Shown here one piece after another: positions 20,671 to 28,517 of a stretch of 33,256 bases of DNA. Under the pieces are notes generated by a model. That model ran no database searches and had not been told where the DNA came from. It saw nothing but the letters and a program-made list of their open reading frames with translations. Position numbers and translations under genes: made by a program. This DNA is from a virus. How positions within the stretch are numbered: position 1 is the stretch's first letter; each line of letters begins with the position of its first letter. The DNA lies in IMG/VR virus record IMGVR_UViG_3300025849_000121, positions 1-33,256 of that record. One strand, 5' to 3'.

Positions 20671-21626
20671 TAGTTAACACCATAAAATTCTTTGTACCAT
20701 GTAATAAAGTTTGCAACGCCAACACTCATCGGTGTAGTTGGTTTATAGCCTAGTTTTTGAAGTTTAGTGGTATCACTCCAGGTTGCTTGGCTATCCGCAG
20801 GATGCATTGGCACTAATTCTTTAATAGCAGTGCGATCAAGATTGTATTCAATAGCTTCTACAAAATCCGCAAGCTTAACCTGATCACCATATCCAATATT
20901 ATATATCTCTCTAATATCAGTCTTAGTTAATGTTTCATTAATAACAATTTCAATACCCTGAACAATATCATCTACATAGGTAAAATCACGAATCATATCG
21001 CCATAATTAAATAATTCGATTGGTTTTTCATCGATAATATTTTTTGTAAAATCAAATAGCGCCATGTCAGGACGCCCCCATGGACCATACACCGTAAAGA
21101 AACGCAAACCAATAGTATTGGTAATAGCACTTGCCATAAACTGGGATTCATTTGTAGATTTACTAAACCCGTATGGATTTAGCTGATAGCCAGTTTTTTC
21201 GTCTTCTTTCCATGGTAATGGGTTTCCAACCATAGTGCATGATGTTGATGCGTATACAACATTCTCAATGCCGTTATCTTCACATACACTAATAAGATTT
21301 TGAGTACCAGTAATATTATTATCAATATACAATTGAGGATCTGTCATTGAATGACGCACACCAGCATAACCCCCAAGGTGAACCACCACATCTGGTTTAT
21401 GTTCCTTCATAAAATCTTCTAGGTCGGGTTTCCATGTTAAATCAGCTACATCAATTTTAATACCAAAATCTTTGTATAGCTTCACAGTTCGGGCGGTCTT
21501 TAATGCCGGATCATAGTAGTCATTAAAATTATCAAAGCCACATACTTCAAAGCCATTGCTATGTAATGATTGCGCCAAGTGAAAGCCAATGAAACCAGCT
21601 CCTCCAGTAATTGCTATTTTAGTCAT
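20670..21626 (-). CDS. NAD-dependent sugar epimerase, UDP-glucuronate 4-epimerase-like
   Basis: The 318-aa short-chain dehydrogenase has GGAGFIGFHLA at the N-terminus, GFDNFNDYYDPALK as in UDP-glucuronate epimerases, catalytic YGFSK, and RFFTVYGPWGRPDMALF. Full length. It would invert C4 of a UDP-uronate, forming a short pathway with the dehydrogenase at 19137-19958. AAAGGA precedes the start at 21626, and a strong promoter lies at 21654-21682. Confidence 0.87.
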   Translation of the reverse strand: MTKIAITGGAGFIGFHLAQSLHSNGFEVCGFDNFNDYYDPALKTARTVKLYKDFGIKIDVADLTWKPDLEDFMKEHKPDVVVHLGGYAGVRHSMTDPQLYIDNNITGTQNLISVCEDNGIENVVYASTSCTMVGNPLPWKEDEKTGYQLNPYGFSKSTNESQFMASAITNTIGLRFFTVYGPWGRPDMALFDFTKNIIDEKPIELFNYGDMIRDFTYVDDIVQGIEIVINETLTKTDIREIYNIGYGDQVKLADFVEAIEYNLDRTAIKELVPMHPADSQATWSDTTKLQKLGYKPTTPMSVGVANFITWYKEFYGVN

Positions 21627-21653
21627 TCAGTGTATCCTTTTAATTATAATATT

Positions 21654-21682
21654 ATTATAACACAATAATTGTATTTTGTACA
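21654..21682 (-). promoter_or_regulatory. Sigma70-like promoter of the epimerase-nuclease operon
   Basis: TGTACA (21682-21677), a 17-nt spacer and TATAAT (21659-21654). Confidence 0.75.
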
Positions 21683-21685
21683 TGT

Positions 21686-22051
21686 TTAAAATGTTACTCG
21701 CCGCCCAGCTACTTTAAAATATAATTCTTCACTACCGTCATCATGTATAACATGACCGCATGCCATTTTACATTTATTACATGCCGCATCAGGATCTTCA
21801 AATAAAAGTTTATAGAAGTTATTCCACTGAGGAGAAGATATAATTTCAAGGGGGGTTTTACCAGATTTTACATTTAATTCTTCATCAAATAAATTATGGA
21901 CATTATCTCTTTTGCAATCAAATGTGTCCATCCAGCAACAAGGTAAATAATTTCCTGAAGCAGTAAAAGCAATACAATTACTCATTGTATTGCGAACATT
22001 ATTTCCATCTTTATCAAATGGAAAACATTTAGGTCTAATCTCTAATTTCAT
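21686..22051 (-). CDS. Stand-alone SPASM-like iron-sulfur domain protein
   Basis: The 121-aa protein is full of Cys: C9, C26, C38, C39, C46 and a CNKCKMACGH cluster (91-100). This matches the auxiliary 4Fe-4S (SPASM/twitch) domain normally fused to radical-SAM enzymes. The gene overlaps the radical-SAM gene by 17 nt, so the two proteins probably act as one split enzyme. FTASGNYLPCCWMD fits the SPASM consensus. Confidence 0.72.
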   Translation of the reverse strand: MKLEIRPKCFPFDKDGNNVRNTMSNCIAFTASGNYLPCCWMDTFDCKRDNVHNLFDEELNVKSGKTPLEIISSPQWNNFYKLLFEDPDAACNKCKMACGHVIHDDGSEELYFKVAGRRVTF

Positions 22052-22811
22052 TTAAAATCTCATTATATTCGTCTACACTATTAATATATAGTTTTTTTGA
22101 AAACCCACTGAAGTTTTTTAATGCAGGCGCTGTAGGGGGTTGAAGCGGACTGTCATTTCGGCCTGGCGCGCCAAATCTAGATGATGTTAATAATTGAAAT
22201 TTTATTCCATAATCATTTGCCATTTGGATAGCGGTGGGTATATCTTTTTCATTATATTCAAATACAATGTATTGCCAAATAACCTCTCCGTGATCTTTTA
22301 CGTTTTGCGCAACATATTTCATAGCATTGAAAGCAGAATCAAAAGATTGATTTACTCGATGCAAACTAGTTTTTTGATTTATACCATCTATACCGAAAAT
22401 CCATTGCATAAAATAATTACCAGAATTAGTAATATCAACCAATTCTTCCCACCATACAGTTTTTTTCCCATGGCCAGTTGTATGAAATTCAATAAATTTA
22501 AGATTATCAACAGTATTAAGTGCACGCATTAAATCATGCATTTTAGGGTGATACACTGGATCGGATATTTGTCCACAAAAAGAAAGTCTTGGCCATGTTT
22601 GTGCCATTTTTATAGCATCATTTATTCTAAGATCACCATATTCAACTTGATATTGTTTAACAACAGCTTTACCAACAGAATTTTGTCGAGTGCAATATGG
22701 GCATTGGAGTAAACATCTATGAGAAGTATCTACATTTATGCTCCGATCTGTCATAATTTTTAAGGCGGAAGAATAATAGTTATTCCAATTTTTTAACATA
22801 CGAGTGGCCAT
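22035..22811 (-). CDS. Radical SAM enzyme
   Basis: The 258-aa protein has C33-x3-C37-x2-C40 (CLLQCPYC), the 4Fe-4S site of radical-SAM enzymes. It continues with LSFCGQISDPVYHP (GGE-like region) and TTGHGKKTVWWEEL. The fold is full length but lacks the C-terminal auxiliary domain, which is supplied by the next gene. The substrate is unknown: peptide maturase, nucleotide or sugar chemistry are all possible. It starts 3 nt after the dCMP deaminase gene. Confidence 0.85.
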   Translation of the reverse strand: MATRMLKNWNNYYSSALKIMTDRSINVDTSHRCLLQCPYCTRQNSVGKAVVKQYQVEYGDLRINDAIKMAQTWPRLSFCGQISDPVYHPKMHDLMRALNTVDNLKFIEFHTTGHGKKTVWWEELVDITNSGNYFMQWIFGIDGINQKTSLHRVNQSFDSAFNAMKYVAQNVKDHGEVIWQYIVFEYNEKDIPTAIQMANDYGIKFQLLTSSRFGAPGRNDSPLQPPTAPALKNFSGFSKKLYINSVDEYNEILNEIRD

Positions 22812-22814
22812 TTT

Positions 22815-23258
22815 TTAAATCTCTATAAATTCATATTTAAGGCCAACCTCACCAAACATAGCGCTAGTGCGGTCAAATACATCTAGCCATTTATCTGGAT
22901 AATCCATAGCAGGCATAATCACTTTTTTAATTCCAACTTGAATAATCCCCTTGGCACATTCGTTACAAACAGGTAATCCCCAAACATAAAGAGTAGCGCC
23001 ATCTAATGATACTCCATTATATGTAGCATTATATATTACATTCTGTTCTGCATGGACAACATATTGGTGCTTGACAGCTTTATCATTATAACGAATTGCA
23101 CCATCATATATTCCTCGAGGAAATCCATTATAACCTTGCGCTAATACTTGACCCTTATCACCAATAGCAACCGCGCCAATTTGGCGCGCCGGGTCCTTTG
23201 ACCAAGTGCTAATTTCTTTAGCCAATTTTAAATAACGAAGATTCCAATTTTCACTCAT
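22815..23258 (-). CDS. Deoxycytidylate (dCMP) deaminase
   Basis: The 147-aa zinc deaminase has HAE (69-71) with catalytic Glu71, and C98-x2-C101 in LPVCNECAKG. QIGAVAIGDKGQVLAQGYNGFPRG is typical of dCMP deaminases. It converts dCMP to dUMP for thymidylate synthesis. AAGGA precedes the start. A TATAAT with TGG extended -10 lies near 23290, but no convincing -35 is seen. Confidence 0.9.
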   Translation of the reverse strand: MSENWNLRYLKLAKEISTWSKDPARQIGAVAIGDKGQVLAQGYNGFPRGIYDGAIRYNDKAVKHQYVVHAEQNVIYNATYNGVSLDGATLYVWGLPVCNECAKGIIQVGIKKVIMPAMDYPDKWLDVFDRTSAMFGEVGLKYEFIEI

Positions 23259-23283
23259 TTATATATCCTTGCTAGATTTAAAT

Positions 23284-23427
23284 CTACCCATTATACCACA
23301 GACAAGGAATAAGAAGTGATTGTTTGCAATTATCCGGATAAGCAATAGCCGATCCAAGAATAGGTAATCCTATCATTATAATGGTAATTAACACAAATGA
23401 TAAAAATAATCCATTAAAATTATTCAT
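23284..23427 (-). CDS. 47-aa exported or membrane micro-protein
   Basis: The ATG at 23427 has GAGG upstream; the stop is TAG at 23286-23284. A hydrophobic helix (LFLSFVLITIIMIGLPILGS) is followed by a short tail with two Cys (DNCKQ, IPCLW). It could be a signal peptide plus a disulfide-bonded peptide, or a membrane protein with an outer tail. Confidence 0.58.
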   Translation of the reverse strand: MNNFNGLFLSFVLITIIMIGLPILGSAIAYPDNCKQSLLIPCLWYNG

Positions 23428-23478
23428 TTATAGCCTCTAAAATTAAATATTGTTTATAATTAAACATATACTTATTAC

Positions 23479-23691
23479 CTATACGTTCCATTCTAATTTA
23501 TCTTCGATAGCCATTGAAACAAATTGATAATAATCTCGGTTTTCATCATCCATTTGGGCAAAGTATATGCCTGCTTGCATCATTAGCTCGTGAATCTTAC
23601 TATCTGGTTCAAGGTGTGCGTTAGGATGGCTTTCCATAAGCATTTGTATTTCATCCATGATACCATTTATTTTTTCTTGAATCTTACTCAT
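23479..23691 (-). CDS. 70-aa acidic helical protein
   Basis: The start at 23691 overlaps the cytidylyltransferase stop by 8 nt. The product is acidic and helical (MSKIQEKINGIMDEIQML...FVSMAIEDKLEWNV), and resembles part of the small helical proteins at 25023-25431 in style. No domain is recognised. Confidence 0.68.
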   Translation of the reverse strand: MSKIQEKINGIMDEIQMLMESHPNAHLEPDSKIHELMMQAGIYFAQMDDENRDYYQFVSMAIEDKLEWNV

Positions 23692-24133
23692 TTTTTAACC
23701 CATTTGAACTATCGTGTTTTTCAAGTTCTGCATGTAAAACACGGCGCCTTAATCCCGAAGACGAAAACCTATGATCGCGCTTATTAAAGTATAAACTAAT
23801 ATTTCTGCGCCGGCATTCATCCTTACCAGTAAAATCTTTATTTTTATATTCATCGCCGAGGATACGCACATTGATTGGATACATATTAATAATATCTATT
23901 AAATCACTTTCAGTACAATATACAATAACTTCATCAACATATTTTACAGCATTTAGCTGAGAATATCGTTCAACTATTGATTGAATAGGCGAATTTTTTT
24001 CTGCGCGGTCTACTGCAGGATCAACCTGTAAAGCACAAATTAAATAATCACAATTTTCTTTTGCTTCTCTTAACATGGCAATATGGCCACTATGCAATAG
24101 ATCAAATGTAGATGCTGTTAATCCAACAATCAT
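23684..24133 (-). CDS. Cytidylyltransferase (TagD / RfaE-domain-II-like)
   Basis: The 149-aa protein has TFDLLHSGH (HSGH at 14-17) and FSSSGLRRRVL, the paired motifs of glycerol-3-phosphate cytidylyl- and ADP-heptose-type nucleotidylyltransferases. ILGDEYKNKDFTGKDECRRRN is typical. It activates a sugar or polyol phosphate for surface glycan synthesis. GAGG precedes the start. It lies among the envelope genes between an AbrB-like gene and a small acidic protein. Confidence 0.82.
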   Translation of the reverse strand: MIVGLTASTFDLLHSGHIAMLREAKENCDYLICALQVDPAVDRAEKNSPIQSIVERYSQLNAVKYVDEVIVYCTESDLIDIINMYPINVRILGDEYKNKDFTGKDECRRRNISLYFNKRDHRFSSSGLRRRVLHAELEKHDSSNGLKNE

Positions 24134-24150
24134 GCGTATCCTCGTTTTTT

Positions 24151-24390
24151 TTATTTTTTACGCAAAGGCGTAAGTAGCCATGAACCGTCATTATTATCGG
24201 TCCAAATAATAGTATCACCAATTTTCAAGTTAAGGGCATCCATTAAATCATCCGGGAAATTTAAATACATTTCACCGTCATCAGTTTCTTCAACTCCTAC
24301 TTGAAAATCAATTGGTAATTGATTTTGAATATCGCCGGGGCTCGGTTCAAGGCCAGGTGACAATTTTACGTCAGTATTAATATTTACCAT
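24151..24390 (-). CDS. AbrB/SpoVT-like swapped-hairpin protein
   Basis: The 79-aa product ends with the AbrB-like pattern (MYLNFPDDLMDALNLKIGDTI, then WLLTPLRKK), two strands around a short helix. The N-terminal half is longer than in plain MazE/AbrB proteins. Such proteins bind DNA as dimers, so it may be a regulator. GGAAG precedes the ATG at 24390, immediately after the preceding TAA. Confidence 0.7.
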   Translation of the reverse strand: MVNINTDVKLSPGLEPSPGDIQNQLPIDFQVGVEETDDGEMYLNFPDDLMDALNLKIGDTIIWTDNNDGSWLLTPLRKK

Positions 24391-24549
24391 TTAATCTTCC
24401 TTTTTCCAAATAGTCCAGGCACCATAAAAGATTGCTGCATAAGCAATCAAATCCACTGGTACCAAAATCATAGCAACCCCCGTTGCAATTAAAACCCCAC
24501 CATCAAGTGTGGTTCTTTCAGTTAGTCTTTGCATTAGCCAATTTGTCAT
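24391..24549 (-). CDS. 52-aa two-helix membrane protein
   Basis: The ATG shares one base with the cupin stop (TAATG), and the TAA abuts the next ATG. The product begins with a basic helix (MTNWLMQRLTERTTL). Two hydrophobic segments follow (GVLIATGVAMILVPV, AYAAIFYGAWTIW) and it ends KKED. Unknown role; similar small phage membrane proteins are common. Confidence 0.65.
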   Translation of the reverse strand: MTNWLMQRLTERTTLDGGVLIATGVAMILVPVDLIAYAAIFYGAWTIWKKED

Positions 24550-24911
24550 TACGCGTGTCCTACCGTTTCTCTTACAATATCATTATGCGAAAATTCTGCC
24601 CAATATAATTCAAATGCTACTCCGCTTTCTAAACATTCAAATTGATGATATACACCGGGCTTAACTTTGGTGTACATTCCTGCTTCAAGAATAGTTTCAT
24701 CTACTAAATCATAATCGTTTTGCCATACACGAATAAGCATACGTCCAGATTCAACATAAAAACCATTCCATTTAAAGGCATGAAGATGTTTAGAACACAC
24801 TCCACCTTTATTCATTTCAATACGATGAAACTCTAGCGCACCATTAGCTTCTACAAGTTCCGTGTTACCCCATACTTTTCCTGCAATCATTTGTTTAGCA
24901 TCCTCATACAT
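24549..24911 (-). CDS. Single-domain cupin
   Basis: The 120-aa protein has the two cupin motifs: KGGVCSKHLHAFKWNGFYVESG (metal-binding His) and GMYTKVKPGVYHQFECLESG. It could be a sugar isomerase, a dTDP-sugar-type enzyme or a binding protein; none can be chosen. Its start lies inside the end of the 44-aa gene. It belongs with the envelope-sugar genes on both sides. Confidence 0.78.
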   Translation of the reverse strand: MYEDAKQMIAGKVWGNTELVEANGALEFHRIEMNKGGVCSKHLHAFKWNGFYVESGRMLIRVWQNDYDLVDETILEAGMYTKVKPGVYHQFECLESGVAFELYWAEFSHNDIVRETVGHA

Positions 24912-25021
24912 GTTAATATGCTATTCTCATCCATACAATCGCTCCAAATGTGCTGTAGGTAAAAACCTACCCCCACAATAAAGATAATTGCGCCAGCTCC
25001 ATAAATTAGTTTCTCAATCAT
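24887..25021 (-). CDS. 44-aa single-helix membrane protein
   Basis: The ATG at 25021 follows AAGAAAG, and the stop is TGA at 24889-24887, overlapping the cupin start by 25 nt. One hydrophobic helix (LIYGAGAIIFIVGVGFYL) is followed by a polar tail with two Cys. It starts 1 nt after the previous stop. Confidence 0.52.
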   Translation of the reverse strand: MIEKLIYGAGAIIFIVGVGFYLQHIWSDCMDENSILTCMRMLNK

Positions 25022-25022
25022 A

Positions 25023-25241
25023 TTAACTTTCTTTTACTTTTTTCAAAGAGTTTTCAAAGGCAAAAAACAATTGTTCAAATTTCCATTGATACAATTGTTG
25101 CATACCCATCAATGCGTTTGTAATTTCATCAATAGTAGGATCACGCTCACCGTCACATATCTGTTTATACATGGTTTCCAAATCATCGCAAACCTGCCAA
25201 CAATGCATAATACTTTGCTCTAAATCAGTAGTCATAGCCAT
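25023..25241 (-). CDS. 72-aa helical hypothetical protein
   Basis: The start at 25241 (MAMTTDLEQSIMHCWQVC) has AAGGGAG and lies 1 nt after the previous stop; the longer frame to 25298 is rejected. The product is helical and acidic with four Cys in total, ending FENSLKKVKES. Its upstream neighbour is of similar type, and together they look like a small complex of unknown function. Confidence 0.7.
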   Translation of the reverse strand: MAMTTDLEQSIMHCWQVCDDLETMYKQICDGERDPTIDEITNALMGMQQLYQWKFEQLFFAFENSLKKVKES

Positions 25242-25242
25242 A

Positions 25243-25431
25243 TTAGCATACTCCCTTAAACATTTCTTTTCGGCCCTCGATGCCAAGTTGAGAATCAAAA
25301 ATATCTTTGAGACTTATAAGCATCATTGATGCTAGCATTAGAATTTCTTCGCGGCCATCACACATTAAAATTGCTTCATCAATGGGGCGAGATAATTCTA
25401 GCATTTTAATTTTTACATTAGAGTCGTTCAT
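25243..25431 (-). CDS. 62-aa helical hypothetical protein
   Basis: The start at 25431 overlaps the end of the kdsB-like gene by 14 nt, so it is coupled. The protein is helical (IDEAILMCDGREEILMLASMMLISL) and Met/Leu-rich. No domain is recognised. Confidence 0.66.
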   Translation of the reverse strand: MNDSNVKIKMLELSRPIDEAILMCDGREEILMLASMMLISLKDIFDSQLGIEGRKEMFKGVC

Positions 25432-26113
25432 TATTCCATCTTTCTGCGTCTTGAGGAGTGTTGATTTCTATTCCATTAAATTCTGTTAATAATACACCAA
25501 TATCCCATCCAGCTTTAAGCCAGCGCAACTGTTCCAAACTTTCAACGCGTTCTTCTTGTGGAATTGTTAATGTATTATATAGACCTAAGGCATTTCGAGT
25601 GTATCCATAAATGCCAAGATGCCAATCACCATAACCAGTCATGCCGCGGCCAAACCATAAAGCTTTATCCCCAGCACGAACCAATTTAACAGTATTAGGA
25701 TCTTCCTGTTGCTCTTTTGGCATTTTAGCTGCCATAGTAGTAACATTATAATGTTGAAGATGCCATTTAGTTTTTTCAATCATATGCTGCGTTACGTCTG
25801 GCATATCACCTTGAACATTAATAAACTGATCATAATGCCCAATGTGCTTAGTAAACATTTGGTTTGTAATTGCACCAGCACATCTTTCGGTACCGTTTTC
25901 ATATTTTGATTCTTGATCTATCCAGCATGCTCTTGGGCCAAGCATATTAAAGACTCTCATATCATCAGTTAAAACATAGGTATCTAACTGAGATTTTTTG
26001 CATTCTGCATATACCCGCATAACCATTGTCATACCACCAAGGTCTGTTAATGGTTTACCTGGAAATCGGGTGCTATGGAATCTAGCTGGAATTAATATTG
26101 CGGTTTTAGTCAT
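25418..26113 (-). CDS. kdsB: CMP-Kdo synthetase-like cytidylyltransferase
   Basis: The 231-aa protein has IPARFHSTRFPGKPL (8-22), YVLTDD, SKYENGTERCAGA and INVQGDMP, the nucleotide- and metal-binding motifs of KdsB. It would activate Kdo (or a related 3-deoxy sugar) with CTP for lipopolysaccharide or capsule. It pairs with KdsA at 29066-29857; KdsD and KdsC are not in the window. The start overlaps the sulfotransferase stop by 8 nt. Confidence 0.85.
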   Translation of the reverse strand: MTKTAILIPARFHSTRFPGKPLTDLGGMTMVMRVYAECKKSQLDTYVLTDDMRVFNMLGPRACWIDQESKYENGTERCAGAITNQMFTKHIGHYDQFINVQGDMPDVTQHMIEKTKWHLQHYNVTTMAAKMPKEQQEDPNTVKLVRAGDKALWFGRGMTGYGDWHLGIYGYTRNALGLYNTLTIPQEERVESLEQLRWLKAGWDIGVLLTEFNGIEINTPQDAERWNNERL

Positions 26114-26756
26114 TTGGGGTTAGCATTTTTATACTTCTAAGTGTTTCAATATCAGTTAATCCCGTAATTTTAGATATTAAATTTTTGGTAATAGCATCGT
26201 TTCTTAAATACAAATTTTCATACGATATACAATGCATATTAACTGCATCTATAAATTCGGAATTTTTCTTGTTTAGATCATTTAATATTGTATTAATAGT
26301 AGGATAGCTACCTCTAGTTATAATTAAATCCAGGTCCATAATTATTTGTGAAGCAATACGAGCCCTACCATCTTCTCGATATAAGAAAAAAGCGTTATAA
26401 TTGTAGTCTTCCATATGGGCTAAAAGAATTTTTATAAACCAAAGTGGAGTAAATTCAACCATTACTTTTATATGAATTTTATGAGATAATATGGTTTTAA
26501 CTGCTAAAACTAGAGATTCCATATTTTTATCTTTTTCATATTGTTTAATAATACAATAAAACTCTCCAACTTGATGATCAAATCGTTCATGCGAATAGGG
26601 TAAGTGCGGTAATGTATAGCCTAATTCTGATACACTTTTCAATACTGACTGATTAATAGAATCTAAATCAATTTCTTTTCTATAATTAAAATCTAGCCAA
26701 GAAATAAAACTACTAGATCCAGTACGCTGATTTGAAAATAATATAATAGGATTCAT
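26106..26756 (-). CDS. Sulfotransferase-like protein
   Basis: The 216-aa protein begins ILFSNQRTGSSSFISWLD, the PAPS 5'-phosphosulfate loop (residues 9-16), and has FFLYREDGRARIASQII, the 3'-phosphate-binding R...S motif. A known sulfotransferase pattern with a short body. It could sulfate a surface sugar. First in its operon, with promoter at 26791-26819. An APS-kinase-like protein at 17271-17714 could be related. The acceptor is unknown. Confidence 0.72.
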   Translation of the reverse strand: MNPIILFSNQRTGSSSFISWLDFNYRKEIDLDSINQSVLKSVSELGYTLPHLPYSHERFDHQVGEFYCIIKQYEKDKNMESLVLAVKTILSHKIHIKVMVEFTPLWFIKILLAHMEDYNYNAFFLYREDGRARIASQIIMDLDLIITRGSYPTINTILNDLNKKNSEFIDAVNMHCISYENLYLRNDAITKNLISKITGLTDIETLRSIKMLTPND

Positions 26757-26790
26757 TCTAATTTACCTCTATAAGTTTATTAATACATTT

Positions 26791-26819
26791 ATATTAACAT
26801 ATTATAACCCAAAAGTAAA
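26791..26819 (-). promoter_or_regulatory. Sigma70-like promoter of the sulfotransferase-kdsB operon
   Basis: TTTACT (26819-26814), a 17-nt spacer and TAATAT (26796-26791). It is divergent from the plus-strand promoter at 26902-26930. Confidence 0.55.
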
Positions 26820-26842
26820 CACTTATTTTAAAAATAAATGAT

Positions 26843-26856
26843 ACTAAAATAACACA
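26843..26856 (+). promoter_or_regulatory. Conserved upstream promoter element ACTAAAATAACRCA, copy 3
   Basis: The plus strand reads ACTAAAATAACACA, starting 59 nt before the -35 at 26902. Between them lie TTTATAAGTTT and an A-run with ATTAATTAATT, much as at 190-251 on the minus strand. Confidence 0.5.
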
Positions 26857-26901
26857 CTTTATAAGTTTAAAAAAAAAAATTAATTAATTGCGTTTTAGGG
26901 G

Positions 26902-26930
26902 TTTACATTCCTTTTCATATACGGTATAAA
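26902..26930 (+). promoter_or_regulatory. Early sigma70-like promoter, AGGGG class
   Basis: TTTACA (26902-26907), a 17-nt spacer and TATAAA (26925-26930), with TTTTAGGGG before the -35. It drives the only plus-strand gene in the right half. Confidence 0.82.
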
Positions 26931-26959
26931 AATGTATAAGATGAAACAAAGGAAACAAC

Positions 26960-27316
26960 ATGACAAATACACATACCGATTATGACAATAACGAATTCTT
27001 CAATGCGCTTGCTGTTAAGCTGGCTGATGAGGGGTTTGAAGATACTTCATACGGCAATGATACGTGTCCATCACTTGGTTTAGAATTTGATCATGCTGGC
27101 CAAGAAGGTTTTATCCAGATTTTTATTGAATATGTAAATCCAGATCTTCGTGAATATCCACTCGAAGATAGCGAAGATTGTGTTATTATTAATTTCAGCA
27201 TTGATGGTGATTTTATTCATAGTATGGCTTTAACCCATTTTAATATTGAAGACACTCTTACGCTAGTTGAAAAAATGCGCAAATATGTTTTGGAACAAAT
27301 TCTTACAGTAGAATAA
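26960..27316 (+). CDS. 118-aa acidic early protein
   Basis: The start at 26960 has AAAGGAAA. The product is very acidic (REYPLEDSEDCVIINFSIDGDF) with a helical C-terminus; no domain is recognised. Acidic early phage proteins often mimic DNA or bind host enzymes, but that is inference. It is alone on the plus strand, between an early promoter and a two-way terminator. Confidence 0.8.
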   Translation: MTNTHTDYDNNEFFNALAVKLADEGFEDTSYGNDTCPSLGLEFDHAGQEGFIQIFIEYVNPDLREYPLEDSEDCVIINFSIDGDFIHSMALTHFNIEDTLTLVEKMRKYVLEQILTVE

Positions 27317-27336
27317 TAAGAATTTAATATTTTTTA

Positions 27337-27366
27337 AAAAGCGGTGAATTTCGGTTCATCGCTTTT
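27337..27366. terminator. Bidirectional terminator
   Basis: AAAAGCGGTGAA (27337-27348) pairs with TTCATCGCTTTT (27355-27366) with one G-T pair and a TTTCGG loop. A T-run follows on the plus strand (TTTT) and an A/T-rich tail on the minus. It serves the converging genes at 26960-27316 and 27365-28147. Confidence 0.78.
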
Positions 27367-28147
27367 AATCTTTTAATTCGTACTTAAGGGCCGGACCGGA
27401 TTCATATCCAATAATACTAATATCATCCGGAACAAAACTATAAATGTCTGTTTGATCAGTAAATTTAATTATTGGTTTAGCATCTAATATAGGGCGAGCA
27501 ATTTGTTCTTTTGCATTATCAATATGCTCTTCATAGATATGGGCGTCGCCAACAATCATAGTAATTTTACCAGCTTTTTTATTAGATACTGATGCAAAAC
27601 ACATAAGCATTACAGCCGCAAAAACTGCATCACTTGGCACACCAATCATCCAATCACCACTTCTTTGGACCCATAGCATATCTACAATACCATCGTGCTC
27701 ATAAAATTGATAATTATGATGACAACATGGCAAATTCAAATCATTAAGATTATCTGGGCGCCAGCCACTAATAACCATGCGGCGGTCATGTGGATTATTA
27801 ATAAGGCTATCAACCACAGCCGCCATTTGATCAACACCATTAAAATCGCGCCAGGCATTGCCGTAATCAACATTAATAGATCCATCGGCATTTGCCCACA
27901 GATCCCAGTAATTACAACCCCATTTACGGAAATCATCAATGTGTTTTGGTCCGCGGATCATTGCGGCATATTCACCAATAACACCAGCATAAAACATTTT
28001 ACGGGTAGTTAGTAAAGGAAATTCTGTTTCTAAATCAAACTCAAGTGTTTTAAATGGAAGGCTGAGCGTAGTGCCATTACGCCCTTTCCGCTCATAACCA
28101 TTATTTAGAATTTCTTCAGTAACTTTTAAAAACTGCGCTTCAAACAT
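27365..28147 (-). CDS. ThyA-family enzyme, probably dCMP hydroxymethylase
   Basis: The 260-aa protein has the ThyA fold: FPLLTTRKMF, catalytic Cys142 in LPCCHHNYQFY, RSGDWMIGVPSDAVF and GDAHIYEEH. In thymidylate synthase the position after RSxDxxLGxPF is Asn (E. coli Asn177), which selects dUMP; here it is Asp173. T4 dCMP hydroxymethylase also has Asp there. The likely reaction is dCMP to 5-hydroxymethyl-dCMP, for modified phage DNA. The start shares a base with the Nmad1-like gene. Plain thymidylate synthase remains the alternative. Confidence 0.85.
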   Translation of the reverse strand: MFEAQFLKVTEEILNNGYERKGRNGTTLSLPFKTLEFDLETEFPLLTTRKMFYAGVIGEYAAMIRGPKHIDDFRKWGCNYWDLWANADGSINVDYGNAWRDFNGVDQMAAVVDSLINNPHDRRMVISGWRPDNLNDLNLPCCHHNYQFYEHDGIVDMLWVQRSGDWMIGVPSDAVFAAVMLMCFASVSNKKAGKITMIVGDAHIYEEHIDNAKEQIARPILDAKPIIKFTDQTDIYSFVPDDISIIGYESGPALKYELKD

Positions 28148-28488
28148 TAATCGATATGCTCCGGTTGATTTAGAAAATTACGACCCGGAATTTGACCATC
28201 CATTTCACCACGAAGATATGCAACAATAAATGACGAATAATTAATCATATCTTTAGCGCTATCTTCAAGGCTTTCAAAGTTAGGCTCATAGTCTTTTGAT
28301 TGCATTGCTTCCATCACAGATTGAATGCGTAACATTTTCATGTGACACATATCAAGTAGGGTAGCTACACCATTAGGGAAATAATCCGCTTGACGGATTC
28401 TGCTATTAGGGTTTTGATAATCATTACCTTTGCGTTCTTGTAGTTCGATACATTCATGCAAAACTGCTACACTGGCGCTAACTGTCAT
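28147..28488 (-). CDS. Nmad1 (DUF1599)-like nucleotide-modification-associated protein
   Basis: The 113-aa protein is helical: CIELQERKGNDYQNP, DMCHMKMLRIQSVMEA, then FESLEDSAKDMINYSSFIVAYL. The KxxDY...KxxRI...ExxxDxxNY pattern resembles DUF1599 (Nmad1), linked to modified-nucleotide phages. Overlapping the ThyA-family gene by one base (TAATG), it is probably its partner. GGAG precedes the start at 28488. The assignment is by pattern only. Confidence 0.62.
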   Translation of the reverse strand: MTVSASVAVLHECIELQERKGNDYQNPNSRIRQADYFPNGVATLLDMCHMKMLRIQSVMEAMQSKDYEPNFESLEDSAKDMINYSSFIVAYLRGEMDGQIPGRNFLNQPEHID

Positions 28489-28517
28489 TATAAAGTTCTC
28501 CGTTAATATTTGATACT

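Noticed and set aside
27365-28147. Ordinary thymidylate synthase
   Set aside because: The fold fits, but Asp replaces the dUMP-selecting Asn, so I give hydroxymethylase first and keep synthase as the alternative.
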